A stretch of 64,000 bases of DNA. Origin: an uncultured Eubacterium sp. (GTDB lineage Bacteria > Bacillota > Clostridia > Lachnospirales > Lachnospiraceae). The position numbers and the translations under genes are program-made. Positions 34,039 to 42,538 of this stretch are shown one piece after another. The notes under the pieces are model-generated. The model had not been told where the DNA came from, searched no databases, and saw only the letters and a program-made list of their open reading frames with translations. The stretch lies in the NCBI GenBank assembly GCA_910584595.1, contig CAJUBQ010000014.1:1-64000 (forward strand), written 5' to 3'. How positions within the stretch are numbered: position 1 is the first letter of the stretch; each line of letters begins with the position of its first letter.

Positions 34039-36243
34039 ATGCATACATTTTTTATCTTCATACAATACGTTGGAATCATTTTGCTGATGGTAGAGGCATT
34101 TTATGTCGTAGGCCGCAAACCGTCGAAGCAGCAGTATTATCTTTTATTTCTGCTGATTGCTCTGTGCACAAACTTTGCGGGATATCTTTTGGAACTTCAG
34201 GCAGTAACGCTAAGAGAGGCGCTGATGGCTGTCCGGTTTTCTTATCTTGGCAAACCGTTTATTGTATTGTGCCAGTTTTTGTTTGTTATGCATACCTGTA
34301 AGGTAAAAATTCCTCAGCGGTTGGAAACGGTATTGGTTTGCGTTCATGCAGCGGTTGTGCTGCTTGTGTTAACGTGTGATAAGCATACGCTGTTTTACAG
34401 CAACATTCAGTTTTCTCAGGATGGTTTTTTCCCGCATCTTGAACTGGGGCATGGCGTTTTTTATATTCTGCATAGTGTGCTGATGCTTTTATATGCGTTG
34501 ATTATGATTGCCGTATGCCTGTCACGCTACATAAAGACGACGAAGGAAGTAGAAAAAAAGCAGTTTTTGTACCTGATTTTAATGGTCTTGATTGCAATGG
34601 CAGGATTTCTCATATTTTTAAGCGGTATTACAAAAGGGTATGATATAACATTGCTTGCCTGTCTGATTGATTCTGTGTTGTTAAGTGTTTTGATTTTTCA
34701 CGGGGGGATTTTTGATACGCTTACGCTCGCTAAGGAACTGGCGATGGATGCATTGGCAGAGGGGATTGTAGTAGTTGATATTGATGAAAATGTCTTATAT
34801 TTTAATCAGACGGCAGAGCAGATTTACAAAGGTATTTCCTTAGGAAAGTCTGAAAAAATATTAGAAGATATGGATACCTGCATTTTGGATAAGAAGAAAC
34901 TGGTCAGAGAACGATATATATATGCTGTCAGCAGCTATATGATAGAAAAAGAAAATACCTATTATGGCAGAATGTATGTGCTGACAGATATTACAGACAG
35001 CTATCATTATACGGAGCGCGTCAAAGAGCAGGCTGAGATTATGAAGGAATTAAAAGATCAGGCGGAGTCTGCAAACCAGGCCAAATCGGCGTTTGTGTCA
35101 AATATGTCTCATGAGATCCGTACGCCTATGAATGCAATCGTAGGGCTGACCGAAGTGCTGCTGCGCAAAAAATGGGAACCGGAGGATGAAAAGTATTTAT
35201 TAAATATCCAAAGCTCCGGAAATGCATTGCTAAAACTGATTAACGATTTGCTGGACTTTTCCAAGATCGAAGCCGGTAAATTTGAAATATCCGAAGACAC
35301 CTTTGATATTGCACAGATGCTTCGGGACATTCAGGTTATCGGAACAACCAGAATCGGAGATAAAGGCGTAGCGCTTGTTATGGATATTGACGAAACGATT
35401 CCAAGGCTTTTGTACGGAGACGGCTTGCGTATCCGCCAGGTTATTATTAATATTATGAACAACGCGGTAAAATTTACCGAAGAAGGTTCTGTAACCGTAA
35501 CTGTAAAAATACAAAAGAAGGAAACAGACAAGGTACAGCTGTACGTGTCTGTAAAAGATACCGGACAAGGAATCCATAAAGAAGACTTAAAGCGTCTGTT
35601 TGACGCGTTTACGCAGGTAGACATCAAAAAGAACCAGGGCAAGGAAGGCACCGGACTCGGACTTGCCATATCAAGGCAGCTGGTGGAAATGATGGGCGGA
35701 GAGCTGAAAGTAGACAGTGAATATGGAAAGGGCAGTAATTTTTATTTCTCCTTATGGACAGGGATCGAAAGCGAAGAAACGATTGGCTGCTTTGCAGAGG
35801 TAAAACAACAGCCGGAGGAAGAAGAGAAAGACGAAGTATTTACATTTACGGCACAGCAGGCGCACGTTTTGCTTGTTGACGACAATGAAATCAATCAGGA
35901 AGTAGCCAAAGCGCTGCTGGAGCCTTTTGAGATGCACATAGATCTGGCGTCTAACGGTCAGGAAGCTTTGGATATGGTACAAAAACAGACTTATGACCTT
36001 GTATTTATGGATCATTTTATGCCGGTCATGGACGGTGTAGAAGCTACAAAAAGGATCCGCAGTCTGGAGGGCGAATATTATAAAAATCTCCCGGTTATCG
36101 CGCTGACAGCAGATGCGGTACAAGGCGTCCGGGAAGAATTTTTTGCAGCCGGCATGAATGATTTTGCGTCGAAACCGATTGAAATGGAGGATGTGTCTAA
36201 AGTGTTGTGTAAATGGCTGCCGAAAGAAAAAATATGCAGGTAA
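34039..36243 (+). CDS. Hybrid sensor histidine kinase with 7-helix N-terminus
   Basis: A 734-residue protein. Residues 1-225 hold about seven membrane helices, like the 7TM region found in some histidine kinases. A PAS-like segment follows (~235-325). The HisKA domain has the phospho-acceptor H358 in MSHEIRTPMN; the ATPase domain shows NNAVKF, DTGQGI and GTGLGLAIS. A C-terminal receiver (~612-730) has VDDN and phospho-acceptor D658 in FMDHFMPVMDG. No DNA-binding output is fused. ATG at 34039 follows AAGGGGA; ATG at 34021 has no site. Its pairing with an EAL gene suggests joint signalling. Confidence 0.92.
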   Translation: MHTFFIFIQYVGIILLMVEAFYVVGRKPSKQQYYLLFLLIALCTNFAGYLLELQAVTLREALMAVRFSYLGKPFIVLCQFLFVMHTCKVKIPQRLETVLVCVHAAVVLLVLTCDKHTLFYSNIQFSQDGFFPHLELGHGVFYILHSVLMLLYALIMIAVCLSRYIKTTKEVEKKQFLYLILMVLIAMAGFLIFLSGITKGYDITLLACLIDSVLLSVLIFHGGIFDTLTLAKELAMDALAEGIVVVDIDENVLYFNQTAEQIYKGISLGKSEKILEDMDTCILDKKKLVRERYIYAVSSYMIEKENTYYGRMYVLTDITDSYHYTERVKEQAEIMKELKDQAESANQAKSAFVSNMSHEIRTPMNAIVGLTEVLLRKKWEPEDEKYLLNIQSSGNALLKLINDLLDFSKIEAGKFEISEDTFDIAQMLRDIQVIGTTRIGDKGVALVMDIDETIPRLLYGDGLRIRQVIINIMNNAVKFTEEGSVTVTVKIQKKETDKVQLYVSVKDTGQGIHKEDLKRLFDAFTQVDIKKNQGKEGTGLGLAISRQLVEMMGGELKVDSEYGKGSNFYFSLWTGIESEETIGCFAEVKQQPEEEEKDEVFTFTAQQAHVLLVDDNEINQEVAKALLEPFEMHIDLASNGQEALDMVQKQTYDLVFMDHFMPVMDGVEATKRIRSLEGEYYKNLPVIALTADAVQGVREEFFAAGMNDFASKPIEMEDVSKVLCKWLPKEKICR

Positions 36244-36304
36244 TTCTATTCTATTAAATGAAACAGTTTTTGATAATGTGTTGCTTTTTTGTGGATTCCC
36301 GGAC
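36244..36304. other. Short spacer after the kinase gene
   Basis: AT-rich with no gene; its right end contains CGGACGC, the conserved flank of the structured repeat in reverse orientation. Confidence 0.4.
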
Positions 36305-36539
36305 GCCGGGAGAGGGGCGCTGTCCGGTCTGCTTGTTCCTGTTCCAGAATGTAAGAAGCTCTAAGCACTCTGCATTTAAGCTATGGCACCGGACGGTCGC
36401 GGCACCTAGTTCGCCCTGGCTAAACGCCAGCAGCTAAAGGCGCCGCTTGGCTTCGCCCCTGATTTAACGAGCAGAATACTAAGAGCTTCTAACATTCTTC
36501 CAACGTCACAAGCAGACCGGACAGCGCCCCTCTCCCGGC
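36305..36539 (-). repeat. Large structured repeat, copy B (reverse orientation)
   Basis: A 235-bp imperfect palindrome closed by a perfect 32-bp stem (36305-36336 with 36508-36539). A second stem pairs CCAGAATGTAAGAAGCTCT-like sequence with AAGAGCTTCTAACATTCTT-like sequence. The apical part carries the conserved blocks CCTAGTTCGCCCTGG and GCGCCGCTTGGCTTCGCCCC. On the plus strand CTGTTTTTT follows the stem, so it could also terminate the kinase transcript. No reading frame is conserved. Compare 36815-37069. Confidence 0.85.
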
Positions 36540-36814
36540 TGTTTTTTGCAAGCTTTACACTAAAAACAACATACTTTTTCAGAAAGTCTTATGAAAGAAC
36601 TGCATAGAAACAGCTTGTATTATTTTTTCTTTTTCTACGTGAATACTGCCTTAAGAACCTTCTTAGTAACAGTTTAATGGATTATCTGAACTAATAACTT
36701 TTTTAAGATAATTCGTGACAGTTTCAAATGCAAATAACTACTAATGCAAAACTGTTCTTATGTGAACGTTGTTTATAAGAAATCTGATATTATCTTGCAT
36801 TTTTCAAAACCAGC
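36540..36814. other. AT-rich spacer between the inverted repeat copies
   Basis: 275 bases rich in A and T with no supported gene or clear promoter. With the two inverted copies on each side, the segment could form a large cruciform or be inverted by recombination, but nothing in it shows which. Confidence 0.5.
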
Positions 36815-37069
36815 TGGGAGAGGGGATTTGCCCGGTCTGCCTGTGGCTTTGGAAGAATGTTAGAAGCTCTTAGCGTTCTGCTGGAAAGTCAGGGGCGAAG
36901 CCAAGCGGCGCCTTTAGCTGCTGGCGTTTAGCCAGGGCGAACTAGGTGACGCGACCGTCCGGTGCCATAGCTTAAATGCAGAATGCTTAGAGCTTCTTAC
37001 ATTCTGGAATAGCATGCCCCGTTTTATCGGGTACGGACAAAGGCAGGCCGGGCAAATCCCCTCTCCCAG
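36815..37069 (+). repeat. Large structured repeat, copy C (forward orientation)
   Basis: A 255-bp copy in the opposite direction to copy B. Its basal stem (36815-36843 with 37041-37069) pairs over 29 bases with one G-U, although the bases differ from copy B at six or more paired positions, each change matched on the other arm. The centre is nearly identical to copy B (AGGGGCGAAGCCAAGCGG, CTTTAGCTGCTGGCG, CCAGGGCGAACTAGG). The flank GCGTCCG follows. The pattern fits a selected RNA or DNA structure. Confidence 0.85.
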
Positions 37070-37151
37070 CGTCCGAGAGGCCAAAAAGAAAAAAATAATT
37101 AAAGAATGTCACATCTTGATAAACAGATTAAAAAAATGGTCATTTTTCTGC

Positions 37152-37180
37152 TTGTAAACATGCAATAAAAGAGCTATAAT
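37152..37180 (+). promoter_or_regulatory. Promoter of the chemoreceptor gene
   Basis: TTGTAA (37152-37157) and TATAAT (37175-37180), 17-base spacer. Transcription would start near 37187, leaving a ~147-base leader before the ATG at 37334. Confidence 0.72.
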
Positions 37181-37186
37181 ACAAAT

Positions 37187-37333
37187 AGCTGGCACTTTTA
37201 GGGTAACAGGGATAAATATAGGAATCTGTATAAGTGCAAAAAGGGAAAAAGTATGTAAGAAGGGGGTCGTATGAATAACTCTGTACCCAAAATGATACAA
37301 AGGAATAACAGTAAATGAGGAGGAGAGCTATTT
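37187..37333 (+). other. Long 5' leader of the chemoreceptor gene
   Basis: The leader contains a stem GCACTT (37192-37197) with AAGTGC (37232-37237) enclosing GGGTAACAGGGATAAATA, and further short complementary patches (GGGG near 37262 with CCC near 37288). I do not recognise a known riboswitch; a regulatory RNA is possible because the gene lies near c-di-GMP signalling genes. Confidence 0.35.
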
Positions 37334-39031
37334 ATGTTTAAAGATGAAAAGATCGAGAAAAAGCTTACGAAATCTTTTCTTATGGTATCATTAATTACAG
37401 CAATTTCAGCGGTTTTAGGACTGATTGCGCTTGTTGTAGTAGCAAACAGATATTCTTATGCACTTACAAACTTTGGTTTTGCGCAGGGCGATATCGGCAA
37501 GGCGATGTTTGAATTTGCTGATGTCAGGTCTTCGCTGCGTGCGACAATTGGATATGACGATCAGGATGCGATTGAAACGGTATTGCAGCAGCACAAAGAT
37601 GCAATTGCCGCATTTGAGCAGAACTTTGCGGAAGTAGAAAAGACAATCGTGTCGGAAGCCGGTCGACAGACATATGATGAGATAAAGGCAGAGCTGGAAG
37701 TGTATTGGCCGTTAGATACGCAGATTATAGAGCTGGGAGCCACAACGGACAGAGAATTGTGTAAGCAGGCACAGGATATTGCAATCAATGAGCTGGCGGC
37801 TGTGTATAAAAGTATTTATGAAAAGCTGGATGACCTTTTGGAAGTAAAGGTATCCGAAGGGCAGAAGCTATCCACAACATTAACAATTTTGAGTGTCATA
37901 TTGATGATCGTAATTGTTGCTGTTATAATTGTTGCAGTTTTGGCGTCTGTGCGTATTGGAAGACGTATCGCGCGGGGGATTTCCAATCCGTTAAAAAACC
38001 TTGGAGATCGGTTGAAGCTGTTTGCCAGCGGCGATCTGACTTCTCCGTTCCCGGAGTCGGATTCACATGACGAAGTTGCGGAAATGGTTAATGACGCAGC
38101 GGAAATGGCCGGGGCTTTGAATGTCATTATTAATGATATCGGAGATGTGCTTGGCGAGATGGAAGGCAAAAATTATGCTGTACAGTCAAAAGTACAGGAC
38201 AGATATACAAAGGACTTCTCAAAGCTGATTGAATCCATGCGCGGCCTGCGCAACCAGATGTCCGATACGATTCGTTCCATTGGAGAAGCTTCCAGCCAGG
38301 TGTCCGGAGGGTCTATTAATTTGGCGGAATCTGCACAAAGTCTGGCAGAAGGAGCGACAGAACAGGCAGGCGCCGTAGAGGAGCTGCAGGCGACGATTAT
38401 AGATATTTCGGAAACGATGGAAAAGAGTGCGCAGAGCGCTGAGGAATCTTATAAACAGGCAGAAAACTATGCAAATGAGGCTGACCATACCCGTGATGAA
38501 ATGCATACGATGGTTACGGCAATGGAAAAAATCAGTGAATCATCTGCAAAGATTGGAAATATTATATCTGAAATTGAGTCTATTGCATCACAGACAAATC
38601 TGTTGTCATTAAATGCCTCCATTGAGGCAGCAAGAGCAGGGGAAGCAGGACGGGGATTTTCTGTTGTAGCAGAAGAAATCCGGCAGCTGGCAGAGCAGAG
38701 TGCAAAAGCTGCAGTAGATACAAGAGAACTGATCGAAAGCTCCATGAAAGAGATTGCAGAAGGCAGCCGCGCAGTAGAACGGGCATCCGGATCTATAGAT
38801 AATGTTGTCAGTGGGATTAAACAGATTGCGGAGTCTTCTAAGAATCTCAGCGTCATGGTAATTACGCAGGCAGAAACGATGCGGCAGGCGGAGCAGGGAA
38901 TCAGTCAGATTTCAGAGGTTGTACAAAACAACTCTGCAGCGGCCCAGGAATCTTCTGCAACGAGCGAGCAGCTGTCGGCACAAGCAGCTACATTGGATGA
39001 ACTGGTTGGGCAGTTTGTATTAAATGAATAA
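37334..39031 (+). CDS. Methyl-accepting chemotaxis protein (4-helix-bundle sensor)
   Basis: A 565-residue chemoreceptor. Helix 1 near 15-36, an extracellular four-helix-bundle type sensor (~40-175), helix 2 near 182-205, a HAMP domain (~210-265), and the cytoplasmic signalling coil with the hairpin tip SIASQTNLLSLNASIEAARAGE-type sequence near 415-435. It signals to CheA/CheW in motility or related behaviour; no che gene is in the window. GAGGAGAG precedes the ATG. It has its own promoter and terminator. Confidence 0.94.
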   Translation: MFKDEKIEKKLTKSFLMVSLITAISAVLGLIALVVVANRYSYALTNFGFAQGDIGKAMFEFADVRSSLRATIGYDDQDAIETVLQQHKDAIAAFEQNFAEVEKTIVSEAGRQTYDEIKAELEVYWPLDTQIIELGATTDRELCKQAQDIAINELAAVYKSIYEKLDDLLEVKVSEGQKLSTTLTILSVILMIVIVAVIIVAVLASVRIGRRIARGISNPLKNLGDRLKLFASGDLTSPFPESDSHDEVAEMVNDAAEMAGALNVIINDIGDVLGEMEGKNYAVQSKVQDRYTKDFSKLIESMRGLRNQMSDTIRSIGEASSQVSGGSINLAESAQSLAEGATEQAGAVEELQATIIDISETMEKSAQSAEESYKQAENYANEADHTRDEMHTMVTAMEKISESSAKIGNIISEIESIASQTNLLSLNASIEAARAGEAGRGFSVVAEEIRQLAEQSAKAAVDTRELIESSMKEIAEGSRAVERASGSIDNVVSGIKQIAESSKNLSVMVITQAETMRQAEQGISQISEVVQNNSAAAQESSATSEQLSAQAATLDELVGQFVLNE

Positions 39032-39078
39032 GGATAATTGTTTGATTATTCGGATAGATACCTATGACTATGTGAGTG

Positions 39079-39114
39079 AAAAATGGCAGACAAATGCTTG
39101 TCTGCCATTTTTTT
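39079..39114 (+). terminator. Rho-independent terminator after the chemoreceptor
   Basis: AAATGGCAGACA (39081-39092) pairs perfectly with TGTCTGCCATTT (39099-39110) and runs into a T stretch; with A residues on the other side it could act in both directions. Confidence 0.92.
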
Positions 39115-39145
39115 ATGAATGGTTTTACAGGGAAGAGGTGATTCG

Positions 39146-40072
39146 TTGAAACAGGACACGATTTTGTTATTTCAGGAACCGGAGCGGTATTTTTTTCCGC
39201 AAATGAAAGGGATTGTTTATGCGCCGTTTGGAGTTGCAAATAAACGTTTGCGTTTTTGGCTTTATTTGATTGTCTGCCGCTTTCCGTTTCTTTGTTTTCC
39301 GGTATTGTTCGGATCATGGAAAAAGTATGTCCGCACAGCCAAACAGGTGATTTTATTTGACTTTGGATATGTGCCGGGAATTGAGCATTATATTCACCGC
39401 ATCAATCCGTCTTGTAAAATCTGTCTTTTTTATTGGAATATTATGAAATCCTCCGGTAAAGGTTATCAAAAGTTTGCATTCAAGCAAAACATTTATGCGA
39501 CAGACAAAAATGACTGTCAAAAGTATGGATTTTTGTATCAGAGTATTTTTTATGTGCCGCAGGATATCCAACCAAAGAAGGTTGTAAAAGAGCCGGAAAA
39601 GCTGTTTTTCTTTGGGTTGGATAAAGGCCGGGGACCGTATTTGCTGCGTCTGAAAAAACAGCTGGAGGCTTTTGGAATCTGTTGTGATATTACTGTTTTC
39701 AGTGAATCTCATTGCAGGAAATACAAAAATAAGATTGCGGACATACTCGCAGATCAGATGATTTCATATAAGGAATATTGCAGCCGATTATCAAAATGCG
39801 GCATTTTGCTGGATCTGAATCAAGCCGGACAGACGGCGTTGTCTATGCGCGTGATGGAAGCAATATTTTTTGGGAAAAAACTCATTACTTTTAACAAAGA
39901 TATTGCAACGTATGATTTTTATGATGAAAATAATATTTTTATCATGGATAGCAAGCAAACAGACGGTAAAGATTTGCTTGCATTTATAAAAAAGCCGTTC
40001 CGTCCTTACGAGAAAGAAGTTTTGCGCCAATATAGTTATGAGAATTGGAAAAAGCGGTTTGCGGTAAAATAA
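39146..40072 (+). CDS. Glycosyltransferase-like protein
   Basis: A 308-residue protein. The C-terminal half has a GT-B-like pattern: KLFFFGLDKGRGPYLLRLK near 165-185, YCSRLSKCGILLDLNQAGQTALSMRVMEAIFFGKKLIT near 220-255, resembling CgeB/GT1-like sugar-nucleotide binding halves. Residues 35-60 are hydrophobic (YLIVCRFPFLCFPVLF), suggesting membrane association. The start is TTG at 39146, five bases after AGAGGTG; an ATG at 39119 lies in the terminator and lacks a site. It lies alone, upstream of an MBOAT gene. Sugar and acceptor are unknown. Confidence 0.65.
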   Translation: MKQDTILLFQEPERYFFPQMKGIVYAPFGVANKRLRFWLYLIVCRFPFLCFPVLFGSWKKYVRTAKQVILFDFGYVPGIEHYIHRINPSCKICLFYWNIMKSSGKGYQKFAFKQNIYATDKNDCQKYGFLYQSIFYVPQDIQPKKVVKEPEKLFFFGLDKGRGPYLLRLKKQLEAFGICCDITVFSESHCRKYKNKIADILADQMISYKEYCSRLSKCGILLDLNQAGQTALSMRVMEAIFFGKKLITFNKDIATYDFYDENNIFIMDSKQTDGKDLLAFIKKPFRPYEKEVLRQYSYENWKKRFAVK

Positions 40073-40113
40073 AAGGATATTGGAAAAAGCGGTTTGCGGT
40101 AAAATAAAAGGAT
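40044..40113 (+). repeat. 35-bp perfect tandem duplication spanning a stop codon
   Basis: The 35 bases at 40044-40078 are repeated exactly at 40079-40113. The first copy includes the last nine codons and the TAA of the glycosyltransferase-like gene, so the second is a silent copy of the gene end. Exact identity points to a recent event. Confidence 0.92.
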
Positions 40114-40191
40114 GTTGGATAGTTGGGCTTATCTGGCTTGTGATGTATATTTTTTGAAAGATTGGAAAAAATTGTTTATATCATTACGGAA

Positions 40192-40219
40192 ATCAGCTCG
40201 ACTTATTAAAGCTGCTGAT
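40192..40219 (+). promoter_or_regulatory. Small hairpin upstream of the MBOAT gene
   Basis: ATCAGC pairs with GCTGCTGAT across an AT-rich loop. It could end the preceding transcript weakly. The rest of 40114-40256 shows no gene. Confidence 0.35.
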
Positions 40220-40256
40220 CTTTGAAATAAACATGTGCAGAAAGCAGGGAGAATCA

Positions 40257-41762
40257 ATGCTGTTCAATTCGTTTCATTTTTTATTATTTTTTCCAATTGT
40301 AGTGGGAGTTTATTTTGTAGCGCCAAAAAAAATGAGGTATCTTTGGCTTTTGGCGTCCAGTTATTATTTTTACATGAGCTGGAATGCAAAGTATGCGGTT
40401 TTAATTGCATTTTCTACGTTGGTTACCTGGGTCAGCGGACTGCTGCTGGGAATCTGTCAAAAAAATGAAACCGGGACCGCCATGAAAAAGTGGATTGTAG
40501 CGGTTAGTTTTTTTGTAAATTTAAGTATTCTGGCATTTTTTAAATATTTTGATTTCGCTTTAGGCAATGTAAATTTTTTTCTCACAAAAATGGGTTTTGC
40601 AGCAATGGAACGGCCGTTTGATTTTGTGCTTCCTGTTGGAATTTCATTTTATACGTTTCAGGCGCTTGGTTATACCGTCGATGTATATAGAAACGATATA
40701 GAACCGGAAAAAAATATATTCAAATATGCGCTTTTTGTTTCCTTTTTTCCACAGCTGGTTGCAGGGCCGATTGAACGTTCCAAAAATTTACTGCTTCAGG
40801 TTGCGCATACAGACCGGATTTCATGGAAACAACTATTGGATTATGATCGGATTGCCAGCGGGCTGCGGATGATGTTATGGGGCTATTTTCAGAAAATGGT
40901 CATCGCAGACCGGCTTGCAATTTTGGTAAACACGGTGTATGATGCCTGGTATTTTTATGGTACGGTAGAGCTTGTATTAGCTGCTGCGGCGTTTTCCATT
41001 CAAATATACTGTGATTTTGCCGGTTATTCAACGATTGCAATCGGAGCTGCGAAAGTCATGGGATTTACACTGATGGAAAATTTTGATACGCCGTATTTTG
41101 CCGGAAGTATTCGCGAATTTTGGCGCAGATGGCACATTTCGCTCAGTACGTGGTTCAAAGACTATCTGTATATTCCTCTTGGCGGCAATCGATGCAGCAG
41201 ACTGCGCAGACATTGGAATATTTTGATTACATTTCTGGTCAGCGGATTGTGGCATGGGGCAAGCTGGCATTTTGTTGTTTGGGGAGGAATCCACGGGGTG
41301 TTTCAGATCCTTGCGGCAGAAACAAGGAAATACAGAGACAGTATTTATGCAAGGACGCATACAAAATGCTCGTCTTTCAGTTTTCGGTTTGGACAGATAG
41401 CGGCAACGTTCGTTATGACGACGTTTGCATGGATTTTTTTCCGGGCAGAGTCTATGACGCAGGCATGCAGCTATATTGGACGTATTTTTACAAAACCGGA
41501 CTGGTATGCGCTTACAGATGGTTCTTTGTATGAGCTTGGTTTAGAGCGGGTGGAGATGAATATGCTGCTCGTCTCCCTGTTGATTTTATTTGTAGTCAGT
41601 TTAATGAAATATCAGAAAAAAGAATCCCTGGATTTGTTTTTAATCAAACAGTGTGCCTGGTTTCGCTGGCTTACGGCTGCTTTCTTATTTACGTTTATTT
41701 TTTTGTTTGGAGTCTATGGACCCGGATTTGACGCAGGGCAGTTTATTTATTTTCAATTTTAG
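40257..41762 (+). CDS. MBOAT O-acyltransferase (AlgI/DltB-like)
   Basis: A 501-residue polytopic membrane protein. Family motifs include FFPQLVAGPIERSKNLL near 170, QIYCDFAGYSTIAIGAAK near 255, REFWRRWHISLSTWFKDYLYIPLGG-type sequence near 285 and the catalytic His in SGLWHGASWHFVVWG near 330. Such proteins move acyl groups from a donor to a cell-surface polymer. The usual partner (AlgJ/AlgX-like or SGNH protein) is not adjacent. ATG at 40257 follows GGGAGA; an upstream ATG at 40233 is less well placed. Confidence 0.93.
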   Translation: MLFNSFHFLLFFPIVVGVYFVAPKKMRYLWLLASSYYFYMSWNAKYAVLIAFSTLVTWVSGLLLGICQKNETGTAMKKWIVAVSFFVNLSILAFFKYFDFALGNVNFFLTKMGFAAMERPFDFVLPVGISFYTFQALGYTVDVYRNDIEPEKNIFKYALFVSFFPQLVAGPIERSKNLLLQVAHTDRISWKQLLDYDRIASGLRMMLWGYFQKMVIADRLAILVNTVYDAWYFYGTVELVLAAAAFSIQIYCDFAGYSTIAIGAAKVMGFTLMENFDTPYFAGSIREFWRRWHISLSTWFKDYLYIPLGGNRCSRLRRHWNILITFLVSGLWHGASWHFVVWGGIHGVFQILAAETRKYRDSIYARTHTKCSSFSFRFGQIAATFVMTTFAWIFFRAESMTQACSYIGRIFTKPDWYALTDGSLYELGLERVEMNMLLVSLLILFVVSLMKYQKKESLDLFLIKQCAWFRWLTAAFLFTFIFLFGVYGPGFDAGQFIYFQF

Positions 41763-41790
41763 AGAATGTGGATAAGGCAGGAAGATGGTT

Positions 41791-42534
41791 ATGGATCTGA
41801 TAGAAAGAGATATTTATTCATGTATATGTAAAAATGACGGTATGCTTGCGCGGGAAATTGCGGCAGAGCTTCATAAAGAGCGGTCGGTCATCAATCAATA
41901 TTTGTACGGATCGCCTTATATGAGGGAGCTTTGCTACAAAGACAGCAGTTTCCGCTGGCATGGACTTATTCGGCAAAGCGTGCCGCACAGGGGGCTTGGG
42001 GATTTCTGCGGGTATTACGGTATGGTTTGGGAGTTTTTAGAGACAGAAAAAATGCAATGGCTGGAAGAATTAAAGCAGGGCTGTATGAGAATCGGAAGAA
42101 ATTTAAACAATACAAGGGGATTGTTTCATTCGTTTCTGGACGCGTATGAAACGATGCGTCAGTTGTTTTGTGATCTTTCGGATGTCGATCTTTCGAACTG
42201 GGAGATTGCATTTGAGCTGCGTATCAAGCGCGCAAGATATATCCGAATCTATGCGGATGTCCTGGTCATTGCGGATGGTTATATCTTTTCTTTGGAATTT
42301 AAGATGAAAGATAAGATCGATCCGGCAGAAATCAGTCAGGCAGCAAAATACTGTGAATATATTGAGGTGTTGGCAGGACCGGACTATGATGTGATTCCGG
42401 CCCTGGTGCTGACAAAAGCATCTGATTTGTATACATATGTACAGATGGAACATTCCACAGCAGAAATACCGGTCTGTTCGGGAGATATGCTGTTTAACCT
42501 GTTTGATGAATATTTGGGATTTTTAGAACAGTAA
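41791..42534 (+). CDS. Winged-helix plus possible PD-(D/E)XK nuclease-like protein
   Basis: A 247-residue protein I do not recognise as a named family. Residues 1-70 look like a winged helix (LIERDIYSCICKNDGMLAREIAAEL, HKERSVINQYLY). Residues 130-215 contain ADVLVIADG...FSLEFKMKD, with an Asp followed by E-x-K on the next strand, the core pattern of PD-(D/E)XK nucleases. ATG at 41791 lies six bases after AGGAAG. It follows the MBOAT gene by 28 bp but has no clear link to it. Nuclease activity is a hypothesis. Confidence 0.5.
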   Translation: MDLIERDIYSCICKNDGMLAREIAAELHKERSVINQYLYGSPYMRELCYKDSSFRWHGLIRQSVPHRGLGDFCGYYGMVWEFLETEKMQWLEELKQGCMRIGRNLNNTRGLFHSFLDAYETMRQLFCDLSDVDLSNWEIAFELRIKRARYIRIYADVLVIADGYIFSLEFKMKDKIDPAEISQAAKYCEYIEVLAGPDYDVIPALVLTKASDLYTYVQMEHSTAEIPVCSGDMLFNLFDEYLGFLEQ

Positions 42535-42538
42535 CCGT

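Noticed and set aside
37187..37333. GEMM (c-di-GMP) riboswitch suggested by nearby EAL gene
   Set aside because: The conserved GEMM core and tetraloop-receptor arrangement could not be found; only a generic stem is visible.
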